64,000 bases of DNA from Candidatus Gastranaerophilales bacterium (GTDB lineage: Bacteria > Cyanobacteriota > Vampirovibrionia > Gastranaerophilales > Gastranaerophilaceae). The translations under genes were made by a program, and so were the position numbers. The stretch spans positions 62,001 to 126,000 of the forward strand of contig CALUYY010000005.1 of assembly GCA_944325155.1 (NCBI GenBank), given 5' to 3'. Shown piece by piece: positions 6,634-15,827 of the stretch (position 1 is the first letter of the stretch; the number at the start of each line of letters is the position of its first letter). Under the pieces are notes generated by a model. That model saw nothing but the letters and a program-made list of their open reading frames with translations. It was not told the DNA's origin and ran no database searches.

Positions 6634-7614
6634 ATGAAAAAGTTTTTTATTCTTTTTATATATTTTCTTTTTTTGCTTCCTTCCGCTTTTTCGCTTGAAT
6701 ATACCGACTATTCAAATAAAAATAACTGGCTTAATCTGCCCGATAAAATAATTCATCCCGTTGATGTTTTTTATATTTATCCGACGGTATGCTCTGCCGA
6801 TTATAAATCAAACTTATGCCCGATAAACGATAAACAAATGCAAACATCGGCAAAAAGCGTTATTAAACTTCAAGCGGAAGCTTTTAAAACACATGCAAAT
6901 ATTTTTGCTCCCTATTATACTCAATATAATTTCAAGGCTTTTAATAATTCAAATTTTGATAAAATTCAAAAAGATACAAAAGAAAATCTCCAAGGCATAA
7001 ATGATATTTACCTTGCGCTTGATTATTATTTTAAAAATCTTAATTCTTCCCGCCCTTTTATTTTGGTCAGCCATTCGCAAGGTTCCGCCTTATCTCTTAT
7101 TGTTTTAAGCGATTATATGAAAAATCACCCCGAAATTTATAAAAACATGGTCGCCGCTTATGTTATAGGCTATCCCGTTACAAAAGAATATCTTAAACAA
7201 AACCCTCATCTGAAATTTGCAAGAAAAAACGATGATACGGGCGTTATAATTTCTTATGACGTTCAATCGCCGAATAAAACGGGAATTAATGTTTTATATG
7301 CACCCGATACTCTTTTAATTAACCCCTTAAATTGGAAGCGAAGCGAAAAATATGCGCCCGAAGCAGATAATCTCGGAAGTTTGGATGAAAAAACCTTAAA
7401 AATCATAACCCCCGGAGTGGCGGACGCCAAAATAGATAAAAAGAAAGGGGCAATTATTTGTTCAACCGTTGATGAAAAACAGTATGAAATAAAGCTTCCT
7501 TTAATGTTTGGCAAAGGTTCATACCACGGGCAGGATTTCCAGTTTTATTATCTTAATTTAAGAAAAAATGCAAAAGAGAGAATTGAAAAATTTTTAAAAA
7601 ACCGAAATAAATAA
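6634..7614 (+). CDS. Exported DUF3089-type alpha/beta hydrolase
   Basis: A 326-residue protein with a clear signal peptide (FILFIYFLFLLPSAFS) that should place it in the periplasm or outside. The mature part starts with the family-typical DVFYIYPTV, and the nucleophile elbow is VSHSQGS, the serine-hydrolase GxSxG variant of DUF3089 proteins. The substrate is unknown; an ester or lipid is likely. The start has a weak ribosome binding site. It stands alone between the HTH remnant and the epimerase gene. Confidence 0.8.
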   Translation: MKKFFILFIYFLFLLPSAFSLEYTDYSNKNNWLNLPDKIIHPVDVFYIYPTVCSADYKSNLCPINDKQMQTSAKSVIKLQAEAFKTHANIFAPYYTQYNFKAFNNSNFDKIQKDTKENLQGINDIYLALDYYFKNLNSSRPFILVSHSQGSALSLIVLSDYMKNHPEIYKNMVAAYVIGYPVTKEYLKQNPHLKFARKNDDTGVIISYDVQSPNKTGINVLYAPDTLLINPLNWKRSEKYAPEADNLGSLDEKTLKIITPGVADAKIDKKKGAIICSTVDEKQYEIKLPLMFGKGSYHGQDFQFYYLNLRKNAKERIEKFLKNRNK

Positions 7615-7724
7615 TTTATAATTCAAACACCCTTGATAAAAGCCCCGATAAAAGCTTTAACCTTAGACAATTTTTGCGTTTTATAGTATCCTTAATTTAA
7701 AAAATAAATAAAGGGTTTAATTGA

Positions 7725-8663
7725 ATGAAACGTATTTTAATAACGGGCGGTGCGGGGTTTATCGGAAGTCATTTATGCAAAAGGCTTCTTGATGAAGGAA
7801 ATGATGTAATATGCCTTGATAACTTTTTTACGGGTTCAAAAGAAAACATAATAAATCTTCTTGATAACAATCGTTTTGAACTTGTAAGACATGATATTAC
7901 AAAAGAATATTTTATTGAAGTTGATGAAATATACAATCTGGCATGTCCCGCCAGTCCTCCTCATTATCAATACAATGCAATTAAAACAATTAAAACTTCG
8001 GTTTTGGGGATGATAAATATGCTCGGTCTTGCAAAAAGATGCAAAGCAAGAATTCTTCAGGCTTCAACATCCGAAGTATACGGAGATCCTCTTATTCATC
8101 CGCAGGTTGAATCATACTGGGGAAATGTTAACCCTATTGGTATCAGAAGCTGTTACGATGAAGGAAAAAGATGCGCCGAAACTTTAATGATGGATTATCA
8201 CAGACAAAATAAAACGGATATAAGAATAGTAAGAATTTTTAATACCTATGGTCCCAATATGGATTTAAACGACGGCAGGGTAGTATCCAATTTTATCGTT
8301 CAGGCGCTAAAAAATGAAGATATAACAATTTACGGAGACGGTTCCCAGACAAGGTCATTTTGCTATGTTGATGATTTAATCGACGGCATGATAAAAATGA
8401 TGAACAATACAAACGGTTTTATAGGGCCCGTTAACCTCGGTAATCCTTCGGAAAGAACAATCTTGGATTTTGCAAAATTAATAATAAAGCTGACAAATTC
8501 AAGCTCTAAAATAATATATAAACCTCTTCCTTCGGATGACCCCTCCAAAAGACAACCCGATATAACCCTTGCTAAAAAAGAATTAAACTTTGAACCTAAA
8601 GTCGATATTGAAGAAGGCTTAACAAAAACAATAGAATATTTTAAAAATAAACTCAATTTATAA
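7725..8663 (+). CDS. NAD-dependent UDP-glucuronate decarboxylase-like enzyme
   Basis: A 312-residue extended short-chain dehydrogenase. The Rossmann motif GGAGFIGSH is at the N-terminus, [15 protein letters not shown] and [10 protein letters not shown] follow, and the catalytic YxxxK is in [15 protein letters not shown] and the [15 protein letters not shown] stretch match UDP-xylose synthase (UXS) closely. UXS converts UDP-glucuronate to UDP-xylose for surface polysaccharide. A related dehydratase role cannot be excluded. A good ribosome binding site (AAAGGG) precedes the ATG. The P-type ATPase gene follows after 32 bases. Confidence 0.88.
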   Translation: MKRILITGGAGFIGSHLCKRLLDEGNDVICLDNFFTGSKENIINLLDNNRFELVRHDITKEYFIEVDEIYNLACPASPPHYQYNAIKTIKTSVLGMINMLGLAKRCKARILQASTSEVYGDPLIHPQVESYWGNVNPIGIRSCYDEGKRCAETLMMDYHRQNKTDIRIVRIFNTYGPNMDLNDGRVVSNFIVQALKNEDITIYGDGSQTRSFCYVDDLIDGMIKMMNNTNGFIGPVNLGNPSERTILDFAKLIIKLTNSSSKIIYKPLPSDDPSKRQPDITLAKKELNFEPKVDIEEGLTKTIEYFKNKLNL

Positions 8664-8695
8664 TATAATAAATTCAAGATTTAAAAGGGAAAAAT

Positions 8696-10561
8696 ATGGA
8701 TAAAATGTGTAATTTTTTAAGCTCGCTTAAAATGACCGTTATTTCAATGGTTTTTCTTATTTTAAGCGCAATTTCATTATTTTTTAAGCCGGATTTCCCT
8801 TTTGAATTTGCCTGGGTTACGGTTTTTATCTCCGGTATCCCAATTTTTTATAAAGGCATAAAAATGCTTTTTAAAAATAAAAAAATGACCGCTGCACTTT
8901 TGATTTCAATTGCAATGACGGCTGCCATTTTAACAAACGAAATCTTTGCCGCAGGCGAAGTTGCCTTTATTATGGCGCTTGGCGGAATTTTGGAAAATTT
9001 AACGATTAAAAAAGCAAAAGAAGGTATAACAAAACTTTTAAATCTTGCCCCCAAAACCGCAAGAAGACTTTTAATAAATGATATTGAAGTAAATGAAGAA
9101 ATAATCCCCGCAAAAGATGTTAAAAAAGACGACATCATAAGAGTTTTGGCGGGCGAAGACATTCCTTGCGACGGGGTTATAATATCGGGTGAAACCTCAA
9201 TTAACCAATCAATCATAACGGGTGAATCAATTCCCGTTGATAAAACGGTAAATGACCCCGTATATTCCGGCACTACAAACTGTTTCGGCGTAATTGACAT
9301 CAAGGTTCAGCAATCTTATGAAAATTCGTCAATTCAAAAACTTATAAATCTGGTTAAAGAGGCTGAAAACAAAAAAGCCCCGACACAAAGAATCGTGGAT
9401 AAGTGGGCCTCGATTTTAATTCCTTCCGCCGTTTTATTTGCAATAATCGTTTATCTTGTAACCGGCGAAATTTCAAGAGCGGTTACAATCCTTGTTGTTT
9501 TTTGCCCCTGTTCGCTTGTTCTTGCAACGCCGACATCAATTATGGCCGCAATCGGACAGGCAGCCAAAAAAGGCGTTATCGTAAAAACGGGCGAAGCGCT
9601 TGAAAAGATCGGTCTATGCGATATTTTTGCTTTTGATAAAACGGGAACTCTGACAAAAGGAAAATTAACCGTTGTGAATATTGAAGCATTTAACGGCTCA
9701 AACCCCGATGAAATTTTATATATAGCCGCTTCATCCGAGAAAAAATCGGAACATCCGATAGGAAAGGCAATTGTTCAATATGCGCTTGATAAAAATTTTA
9801 AATTAAACGAACTTAAAGATTTTAAAATGTTTTCAGGCAAAGGCATATACGCAAATCTTGACAATAAAAGAATAATAATGGGAAATGAAAAATTTATAAC
9901 CGATAACAACATTGAAATTTCATCCGATATTAAAAAACAGGTTAATTCAAAACGCCTTGAAGGAAAAATCGCTCTTATCGTCGTTGTTGATAAAGAACCG
10001 AAAGGTTTAATCGCTCTGTCGGATACTCTGAAAGATACAACGATACCTGCCCTTTCAAAATTAAATAAAACCTCCGATACCATCTTGCTGACAGGCGATA
10101 ATTCCCTTACTGCGGATTATTTTGCAAAAAAATCGGGTATAAAAACCGTATATTCGGGGCTGCTCCCCAAAGAAAAGGCAGGTAAAATCGAAGAATTACA
10201 AAAAGAAAATAAAAAAGTTTTAATGACGGGCGACGGTGTTAATGACGCAATTGCGCTTAAAGTGGCGGATGTCGGCGTTTCAATGGGAACATTCGGCTCT
10301 GACATTGCAATTGAAAGCTCGGATATAATAATAACGGGCGATGATCTATCCAAAATTTCTTATCTTAGAAATTTATCAATTGAATGCATAAAAACAATTA
10401 AAACAAATATAACGATTTCAATGTGCATAAACGCAATATCGCTGACTTTATCCGCCCTTGCAATTTTAAATCCCGTAACGGGCGCAATTGTTCATAATAT
10501 TTCATCAATTCTTGTTGTATCAAATGCTGCGCTTTTATATGACAGAAAAATTGAATACTAA
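8696..10561 (+). CDS. P1B-type heavy-metal translocating ATPase
   Basis: A 621-residue metal pump of the inner membrane. The metal-site CPC is at residues 270-272, the phosphorylated Asp is D314 in DKTGT, SEHPIGKAI gives the HP motif of P1B pumps, and TGDGVNDA is the hinge. There is no N-terminal HMA metal-binding domain. The last membrane helix has HNISS (600-604), unlike the DxG I expect in Zn/Cd pumps or the MxxSS of Cu pumps, so the metal is left open. A bidirectional terminator separates it from the flagellar operon. Confidence 0.9.
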   Translation: MDKMCNFLSSLKMTVISMVFLILSAISLFFKPDFPFEFAWVTVFISGIPIFYKGIKMLFKNKKMTAALLISIAMTAAILTNEIFAAGEVAFIMALGGILENLTIKKAKEGITKLLNLAPKTARRLLINDIEVNEEIIPAKDVKKDDIIRVLAGEDIPCDGVIISGETSINQSIITGESIPVDKTVNDPVYSGTTNCFGVIDIKVQQSYENSSIQKLINLVKEAENKKAPTQRIVDKWASILIPSAVLFAIIVYLVTGEISRAVTILVVFCPCSLVLATPTSIMAAIGQAAKKGVIVKTGEALEKIGLCDIFAFDKTGTLTKGKLTVVNIEAFNGSNPDEILYIAASSEKKSEHPIGKAIVQYALDKNFKLNELKDFKMFSGKGIYANLDNKRIIMGNEKFITDNNIEISSDIKKQVNSKRLEGKIALIVVVDKEPKGLIALSDTLKDTTIPALSKLNKTSDTILLTGDNSLTADYFAKKSGIKTVYSGLLPKEKAGKIEELQKENKKVLMTGDGVNDAIALKVADVGVSMGTFGSDIAIESSDIIITGDDLSKISYLRNLSIECIKTIKTNITISMCINAISLTLSALAILNPVTGAIVHNISSILVVSNAALLYDRKIEY

Positions 10562-10595
10562 AAAGAGCCTATATATTAAATAAGCTCTTTTGTTT
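10561..10595. terminator. Terminator between P1B ATPase and flgC
   Basis: AAAAGAGC/GCTCTTTT stem with an AT-rich loop; the T-run on both strands suits both convergent genes. Confidence 0.65.
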
Positions 10596-10600
10596 CAAAA

Positions 10601-11044
10601 TTATTGACCGATCTCTAAAGCTCTGTTTGACATTGTTCTTGCTATTGCCATAACCCCTAAGCTTGCGTCATACGCCCTTTGTGCAAGAACGGCATCCGCA
10701 ATATCAACCATGGGGTTTACGTTAGACATTCTTATATATCCTTCTTCATCCGCATCGGGGTGCCCCGGGCGGTAAATTTTCTCGCCCTGCGTCGGGTCTT
10801 CAACAAGTCCCGTAAACCTTACTCCGCCTGAGATAAAAGGAATTGTGCCTATCCCGAATACATCTTCTTTCATCGTATTTAACAGTCCCGCAAAAGAAAT
10901 ATCTTCCGTTGCGTTTAATACCGGAATTTTTCTTACGTAATTGGGGGTGTCAAGGTTTGCAATGTTTTTTGCCGCAACCTGTATTCTTTTTGAATGTACG
11001 TTAAGCCCCTGTCTTCCTATTTCAAATGTATCGAGTACGCCCAT
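10601..11044 (-). CDS. flgC: Flagellar basal-body rod protein FlgC
   Basis: A 147-residue rod protein. The N-terminal heptads with AAKNIANLDTPNYVRK form the flagellar rod/hook signature, and the C-terminus NPMVDIADAVLAQRAYDASL is the matching helix conserved in FlgC. Length fits the family. It is the last gene of the rod operon, 18 bases after flgB. It is exported by the flagellar type III apparatus and assembles the proximal rod with FlgB and FlgF. Confidence 0.95.
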   Translation of the reverse strand: MGVLDTFEIGRQGLNVHSKRIQVAAKNIANLDTPNYVRKIPVLNATEDISFAGLLNTMKEDVFGIGTIPFISGGVRFTGLVEDPTQGEKIYRPGHPDADEEGYIRMSNVNPMVDIADAVLAQRAYDASLGVMAIARTMSNRALEIGQ

Positions 11045-11062
11045 ATTTTGCCTTTCAAATTA

Positions 11063-11410
11063 TTAGTTTCCGACATTTATTGCCGTTTTCATCTCGGTTA
11101 TGATTGATGTTAAATGTTTTGCCGCAACACCGTATTTCATGGAATTTTGCTGCATAATCGCAAGCTCGTCCGTAACAGATAAGGTTTGCTGTCTTGCTTC
11201 AATGACGCCCGAAGGCCCCAGCTTTTGGCTCAATCTTGTTTCCAATGACCCGTTCATCGTATTCAGATATTGCGAAAATTCAATATCTTTTCTTACATAA
11301 TTGGGTGTATCCATATTGGAAATATTGCCTGAAATCGCCTCCTGTCTGTTTGCGATTAAATCAAGCATTAATTGTGCTTTTTGTATCGGACTGTTTGGCA
11401 GATAACTCAT
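11063..11410 (-). CDS. flgB: Flagellar basal-body rod protein FlgB
   Basis: A 115-residue proximal rod protein with the N-terminal NRQEAISGNISNMDTPNYVR signature and the C-terminal helix around LAIMQQNSMKYGVAAKHL typical of FlgB. It lies between the FlgG-type gene (3 bases upstream) and flgC. In enteric bacteria flgB leads the operon, but here it comes after the FlgF/FlgG-type genes. Confidence 0.94.
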   Translation of the reverse strand: MSYLPNSPIQKAQLMLDLIANRQEAISGNISNMDTPNYVRKDIEFSQYLNTMNGSLETRLSQKLGPSGVIEARQQTLSVTDELAIMQQNSMKYGVAAKHLTSIITEMKTAINVGN

Positions 11411-11413
11411 TTA

Positions 11414-12136
11414 TTAATCCCTTATATTAATTGCTTTTTCATACATCGAATCAACCGCACCCATAAGTGTGGTTGAAGCAAGAAGCGAAGCGTTGACTCT
11501 CATAACCTGATTAACATGGTCAAATAAATCAACGTTTGATCTTTCTATTGAATACTGTTTCATTCTTGAATGGTCGACTATCAATTGTTCATCGCCCGAA
11601 ATTTCCGTTTTTGTATATTTATTTCCGCCGACTTCTTTTAAGCCTTCGGGGTTTTGGAAAATTACGACGGGGATATTTCCCTTATAATCGGGTTCTTTTG
11701 ATAAATCGGTATATGTATAAACATCGCCGTTTTTTCTTATTTCGACTTTAACGCTGTCAGCGCCTATTTGAATGCCGGAGCCTACAATTTCTCCCGTTTG
11801 GGTCATTAAATATCCGTCTTTACCCAGACAAAAAGAGCCGTCTCTTGTATAGAAAATCTCACCGGTTTTGCTTGTAACGGGAATAAACCCTGCGCCGTCA
11901 AGCGCAACATCCAATGGTCTTTTTGTTACCTGAATGCTTCCTTGAGCATGATCTGTTCTCACAACGCCTTTGGCATAGCCGTTTTCGCCCATGATTTCTT
12001 CAAATCTCGTTGCTTTATAAGCGTTTGTTGACCAGTTTGAAATATTTTCCGAATAAAAACCCATGCGCTCAAATTGTGTAAGAGCGTTAATCGTGTTTCT
12101 TCTTATAATACCTTGTAAATTATATCCGCTCGGCAT
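11414..12136 (-). CDS. FlgF/FlgG-family flagellar rod protein
   Basis: A 240-residue axial protein. The N-terminus (MGFYSENISNWSTNAYKATR) and the C-terminus (SNVDLFDHVNQVMRVNASLL) are the coiled-coil ends of the FlgE/FlgF/FlgG family, with the central FlgG-like beta part (GAGFIPVTSKTGEIFYTRDG). The usual NIANxNTxGYK is diverged to ENISNWSTNAYK. It is translationally tight with the previous gene (1 base gap). FlgG versus FlgF cannot be fixed from sequence alone. Confidence 0.87.
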   Translation of the reverse strand: MPSGYNLQGIIRRNTINALTQFERMGFYSENISNWSTNAYKATRFEEIMGENGYAKGVVRTDHAQGSIQVTKRPLDVALDGAGFIPVTSKTGEIFYTRDGSFCLGKDGYLMTQTGEIVGSGIQIGADSVKVEIRKNGDVYTYTDLSKEPDYKGNIPVVIFQNPEGLKEVGGNKYTKTEISGDEQLIVDHSRMKQYSIERSNVDLFDHVNQVMRVNASLLASTTLMGAVDSMYEKAINIRD

Positions 12137-12137
12137 A

Positions 12138-12836
12138 CTATGAAGCTCCTAACTGTTGTATGGCACTTGTAAGAGCGTTGTTTTGAAGCATAAACAGCTG
12201 CCTGTTTGCGTCAAAATTTTTCCTGTAAGGAAGCATTTCCAAAAACTCCTGTGCCAGATTAACGTTTGAATATTCAAGACACCCCTGCTTGATATCGGGC
12301 GCAAGAACGGTTTTTCCGTCTGCCGATACAACGCCTATCGTGTCTATATATTCAAGTTTGTTTGTTTCTCTGTTAAATACAAATAATTTTCCGTCATTAT
12401 CAATTTTTATATCCTCGGCTTCTTCCGGCATAAAAGGAAGAATAATGGGGCTTCCCCCCTGAGTTAAAACTTTTTGGTTTTCCAAGCCCAAAAGTTCGCC
12501 TTTTTCGTTTAATTTAAATCTTCCGTCCCTTGTAAGTTCAATTGAACCGTCTTTATTTAAAATCTGGAAATATCCTTTTTGCGCAATGGCTAAATCCATG
12601 GGGTTCATAGTTTTTGCGATACGCCCGACTCTGTCATCGGTTGCTTCCGATATCGCATGGATTCCTATTAATTCGGCAAACGATGAAACAACGGCATCTT
12701 GTCTTTGGTATCCGACTTTGTCAAACCCCTGAACGTTTCTGTTTCCTATGCCCATTAATTCCATCTGCATATGCATTGCCTGAATGGAATTTCTTATTCC
12801 GCTTTGTGTGTTAGAAACCGAACCTGCAAGTAACAT
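12138..12836 (-). CDS. FlgF/FlgG-family flagellar rod protein
   Basis: A second 232-residue member of the family: MHMQMELMGIGNRNVQGFDK replaces the usual anchoring motif, AQKGYFQILNKDGSIELTRDG matches the D1 domain core, and SNVNLAQEFLEMLPYRKNFD is the C-terminal rod helix. With the next gene it probably supplies the FlgF and FlgG roles. A sigma-28-like promoter lies about 40 bases upstream, so this could be the first gene of a flagellar sigma-factor transcript. Confidence 0.87.
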   Translation of the reverse strand: MLLAGSVSNTQSGIRNSIQAMHMQMELMGIGNRNVQGFDKVGYQRQDAVVSSFAELIGIHAISEATDDRVGRIAKTMNPMDLAIAQKGYFQILNKDGSIELTRDGRFKLNEKGELLGLENQKVLTQGGSPIILPFMPEEAEDIKIDNDGKLFVFNRETNKLEYIDTIGVVSADGKTVLAPDIKQGCLEYSNVNLAQEFLEMLPYRKNFDANRQLFMLQNNALTSAIQQLGAS

Positions 12837-12874
12837 TTTTTAATCCTTTATCTTAAAGATACTTCTATATCGTC

Positions 12875-12901
12875 AAATCGGCACAATAATTGACGCCTTA
12901 A
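12875..12901 (-). promoter_or_regulatory. Sigma-28 (FliA)-like promoter of the rod genes
   Basis: Read on the minus strand, TTAAGGCG, 11 bases and GCCGATTT resemble the enteric FliA consensus TAAAGTTT-N11-GCCGATAA. It sits 39 bases before the first rod gene. A FliA-like sigma factor is encoded at 39701-40381. Confidence 0.4.
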
Positions 12902-12937
12902 ATTAATTTGAATATAATTCATCCAAACGTATGAAAT

Positions 12938-13978
12938 CTAACCTTCAGTTTCTTCATTAATGATAAATTCTTGATTGTCAACATCAATAATAATTTTAAT
13001 TAAAGAATGCGCGGCTAAAATAAGTTTCGGGCTTACATAATTTGATGATGTAATTTGAACGTTTTTATCTTTTGAAGTTTGATTATTTGCGCTTTTATTT
13101 TTTTCAACCGTAACATTTGAAGTTATGTTTGACTGTTTGTTTTCTTTTTTAAACATTTTTAAAATTTCTTTTTCGGGGAAATTTTCATTTGCTTGTATAA
13201 AAACATCAACTTCATTTTTTGAATTTAATTCTAATGTTGCTAAAATGTTTCCGAAGTTTGCGGTTTGAACCATTATTCTTATAACTTCACCGCTATTTTC
13301 ATTGTTTTCATCCGCTCCTTGAATTTTATCAAAAATATCAATATCAAAATCGAGGTTTAATTCGTTCCTGATTGATAAAGGAAGCCATGGCAGATAAAGC
13401 ATTAAAAGATTTTTTAAGGTGCTTGAATTATCAACCTGTCCGCCTGAAGCTGAAAACATTGCCATTAATTCTTTTAACTGGCTTACATCGTTTGAACCCA
13501 TTTTGCTTACGGTCATAATCGTCATCATCAATTTTTGAATTGCTTCTTTTGAATTATCTCCGAGCAAAACAGTAAGCTCGCCTAAATTTATTTTTCCGTT
13601 ATTTAAAAGCTTGCTTAAATCTTTCATTGCCTGCATATTCATATTTTGTCCCTGAATCATTTTAATAAATGCTTCAAAGTCCCTCGGCAGGTTCAATAAA
13701 TCTTTTATATAATTTGCCCTCTGTTCAATTTCAACCGTTGAAATTAAAAGCTGATTGGCGCTTGAAAGAGTCCCCGAAGAATAAAGCGCACTTGTTGTTG
13801 AAGAATAAATATTTGTGTTTTGTAAGCCCGTATTATTTAAACTTGTGCCTGAAGGCGCATTATTTTGCGCATTTTGAACATTAGGATTATTTCTTGCGGC
13901 GTTTGAATTTGCATTTTGATAAACGGCAAAAATGCTTGCCGTGTTAACTATAATATTTATAGGATTAAAACCGCCCAT
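12938..13978 (-). CDS. Unknown protein at head of rod operon, possible FliK-like
   Basis: A 346-residue protein with no recognised domain. Residues ~20-70 are Asn/Ser/Thr-rich low complexity, ~80-215 are helical with Met-rich segments, ~230-280 (VIRIMVQTANFGNILATLEL) alternate like the beta domain of hook-length control protein FliK, and the tail is Asn/Lys-rich. Rod-operon position and this pattern make a flagellar secreted or length-control role plausible but unproven. It is separated by 100 bases from the next gene, where the sigma-28-like promoter lies. Confidence 0.6.
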   Translation of the reverse strand: MGGFNPINIIVNTASIFAVYQNANSNAARNNPNVQNAQNNAPSGTSLNNTGLQNTNIYSSTTSALYSSGTLSSANQLLISTVEIEQRANYIKDLLNLPRDFEAFIKMIQGQNMNMQAMKDLSKLLNNGKINLGELTVLLGDNSKEAIQKLMMTIMTVSKMGSNDVSQLKELMAMFSASGGQVDNSSTLKNLLMLYLPWLPLSIRNELNLDFDIDIFDKIQGADENNENSGEVIRIMVQTANFGNILATLELNSKNEVDVFIQANENFPEKEILKMFKKENKQSNITSNVTVEKNKSANNQTSKDKNVQITSSNYVSPKLILAAHSLIKIIIDVDNQEFIINEETEG

Positions 13979-14082
13979 AGTTTAATATAATAACGTTTTT
14001 AATTCTTATTGCAACAAAAAAATAAAAATTTTGTAATTTTTATCAAATCATTATAAAATTTATTTGTAATTAAAAGGCACTT

Positions 14083-15009
14083 ATGATTGAAGAATTTTTA
14101 GAGAGTTTCAATATATTTCCCCACTGGATGATCCATGGAATTATAGACAGTATCTCCACCATCCCTTTTTTATTTCTGGTTTTTCTTATTATCGAGCTTT
14201 TTGAACACCACTGGGCGGGTAAAATCCGTTCGTTTTTAAAATATTCAAAAAAAGAAGGACCCTTTATAGGTGCTATCTCGGCCTCAATTCCCCAGTGCGG
14301 GTTCAGCGTTGTTGCAAGTTCTCTTTATTGCGAAGGGTTTATTACAAAAGGAACTATAATTGCCGTTTTTCTTGCAACCTCCGATGAAGCAATTCCCGTT
14401 TTATTAATGTATCCGGAATATATTTCATATATTCTTCCTTTAATTTTAATAAAGCTTATCGTTGCAATTCCTGTCGGCTATTTAATAGATTGTTTTATAA
14501 AAAACAAACAGAGTGAAATTAAAATAGAGCAAATTGAAAAAAATGAAGAAGAGCATATTGAAGGCTGCTGCAGCCACAACATCACCCGCCACAAAAAAAG
14601 AGACTATTTAATTCATCCCCTGAAACATACCGTTAATATTTTCATTTTTATTTTACTTGTAACTTTGATTTTAAATTATTTAATTGATGTTGTTGATATA
14701 ACAAACGTTTTTAACAGTGCAAACAATCATTTTTCATATATTCTAACCCTGTTTTTGGCTCCCTTTGTAACGGCGGTTTTGGGGCTTATACCGAATTGCG
14801 CAATATCTGTCGGGCTTGTAATTATGTTTATTAAAGGAACGATAACTTTCGGCGCAATGATGTCGGGGCTGATGTCGGGGGCAGGGATTGGTTTATTGGT
14901 ATTATTAAAAAATAATCATAATAAAAAAGATACATTTTTAATTATGGCTTCTCTTGTTTTAATCGGCTATATAACAGGGCTTTTAATTCAAACATTTTTT
15001 AAATTTTAA
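14083..15009 (+). CDS. Putative multi-TM heavy-metal/Mn exporter (ArsP_2-like)
   Basis: A 308-residue inner-membrane protein with about eight to ten hydrophobic helices. Two inverted-looking signature helices are visible, IPQCGFSVVASSLYCEG and LIPNCAISVGL, each with a PxC motif, as in the putative 10-TM metal exporter family annotated as arsenic efflux or manganese transporter. A Cys/His-rich cytoplasmic linker (GCCSHNITRHKK) lies between the halves and could bind metal. It overlaps the convergent binding-protein gene by 4 bases. Confidence 0.72.
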   Translation: MIEEFLESFNIFPHWMIHGIIDSISTIPFLFLVFLIIELFEHHWAGKIRSFLKYSKKEGPFIGAISASIPQCGFSVVASSLYCEGFITKGTIIAVFLATSDEAIPVLLMYPEYISYILPLILIKLIVAIPVGYLIDCFIKNKQSEIKIEQIEKNEEEHIEGCCSHNITRHKKRDYLIHPLKHTVNIFIFILLVTLILNYLIDVVDITNVFNSANNHFSYILTLFLAPFVTAVLGLIPNCAISVGLVIMFIKGTITFGAMMSGLMSGAGIGLLVLLKNNHNKKDTFLIMASLVLIGYITGLLIQTFFKF

Positions 15010-15803
15010 ATTAAAGAAAAATTCGGAATCCATTTTTCTTTAATTCTGTTCAATTTTCCCGTTTGCTGCATATTTCTTATTGCCGCATTTAAAACTTTCT
15101 TTAAGGATTCCGTTTCTTCACCTTTTCTTATTGCTATTGCATAGTATTCTTCCGTGTATCTTGCGGGAAGTATTTTATATCCTCTGTTATCCATTACAAG
15201 CCCGTATAATAAGCTGTCGTCGGCTAAAATTGCCTGAACATGCCCTTCTTTTAAATGATTAAAAGCATCCGGATATGAAAATGCTCCGATTGCGCTTGCA
15301 TTCGGCGCTAAGAGCCTTATTGTTTTTTCGCCCGTTGTTCCCAAGATAATTGCAACCGATTTGTCGTTTAATTGGGCAAGAGATTTTATTTTTGAATATT
15401 TGGGAACCATTAATGCCTGACCCGCCACATAATAGGGAATTGAAAAATCTATGATTTCTTTTCTTCTCTCGTTGATACTCATAGTTGCAATGAGCATATC
15501 GACTTTGCCCGTGTTCAGAGCGGAAATTCTTTGAGACGACTTTAAAGGTACAAATTCAACATGCCCCTTAAAATCGGATAAAAATATTCTTTTTGCAACT
15601 TCATAAGCAACATCTGCGTCAAAACCCGTTATTTCATTGTTTCTCACAAAACCGAAGGGTTTTGAATCGTCTTTAATTCCGACAACAATTTTATCTTTTG
15701 CTTTTATTTTGTTTAAAAGAGTTTCATTGCCGGCTTTTTCGCTGTTGCAGCCCGTTAAAACAAAACAAAATAATAAGAAAATTAAAAAAGTTAACTTTTT
15801 CAT
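15006..15803 (-). CDS. Amino-acid ABC transporter substrate-binding lipoprotein
   Basis: A 265-residue family 3 solute-binding protein. The lipobox LTGC near residue 19 predicts a lipid-anchored periplasmic protein. KDKIVVGIKDDSKPFGF and ITGFDADVAYEVAKRI are the family's N-terminal signature, and LKSSQRISALNTGKVDMLIA follows. These proteins bind polar amino acids. No permease or ATPase is adjacent, so it must work with a transporter encoded elsewhere. It is divergent from the YitT gene, with 24 bases between the starts. Confidence 0.92.
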   Translation of the reverse strand: MKKLTFLIFLLFCFVLTGCNSEKAGNETLLNKIKAKDKIVVGIKDDSKPFGFVRNNEITGFDADVAYEVAKRIFLSDFKGHVEFVPLKSSQRISALNTGKVDMLIATMSINERRKEIIDFSIPYYVAGQALMVPKYSKIKSLAQLNDKSVAIILGTTGEKTIRLLAPNASAIGAFSYPDAFNHLKEGHVQAILADDSLLYGLVMDNRGYKILPARYTEEYYAIAIRKGEETESLKKVLNAAIRNMQQTGKLNRIKEKWIPNFSLI

Positions 15804-15827
15804 ATTTTCATCGTACCATAAAATTAT

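Noticed and set aside
9403-10353. Overlapping ORFs inside the P1B ATPase gene
   Set aside because: They are frame shadows of a complete, motif-intact ATPase.
12138-13978. Prophage tail module
   Set aside because: Rod-type motifs and flgB/flgC neighbours identify a flagellar operon.
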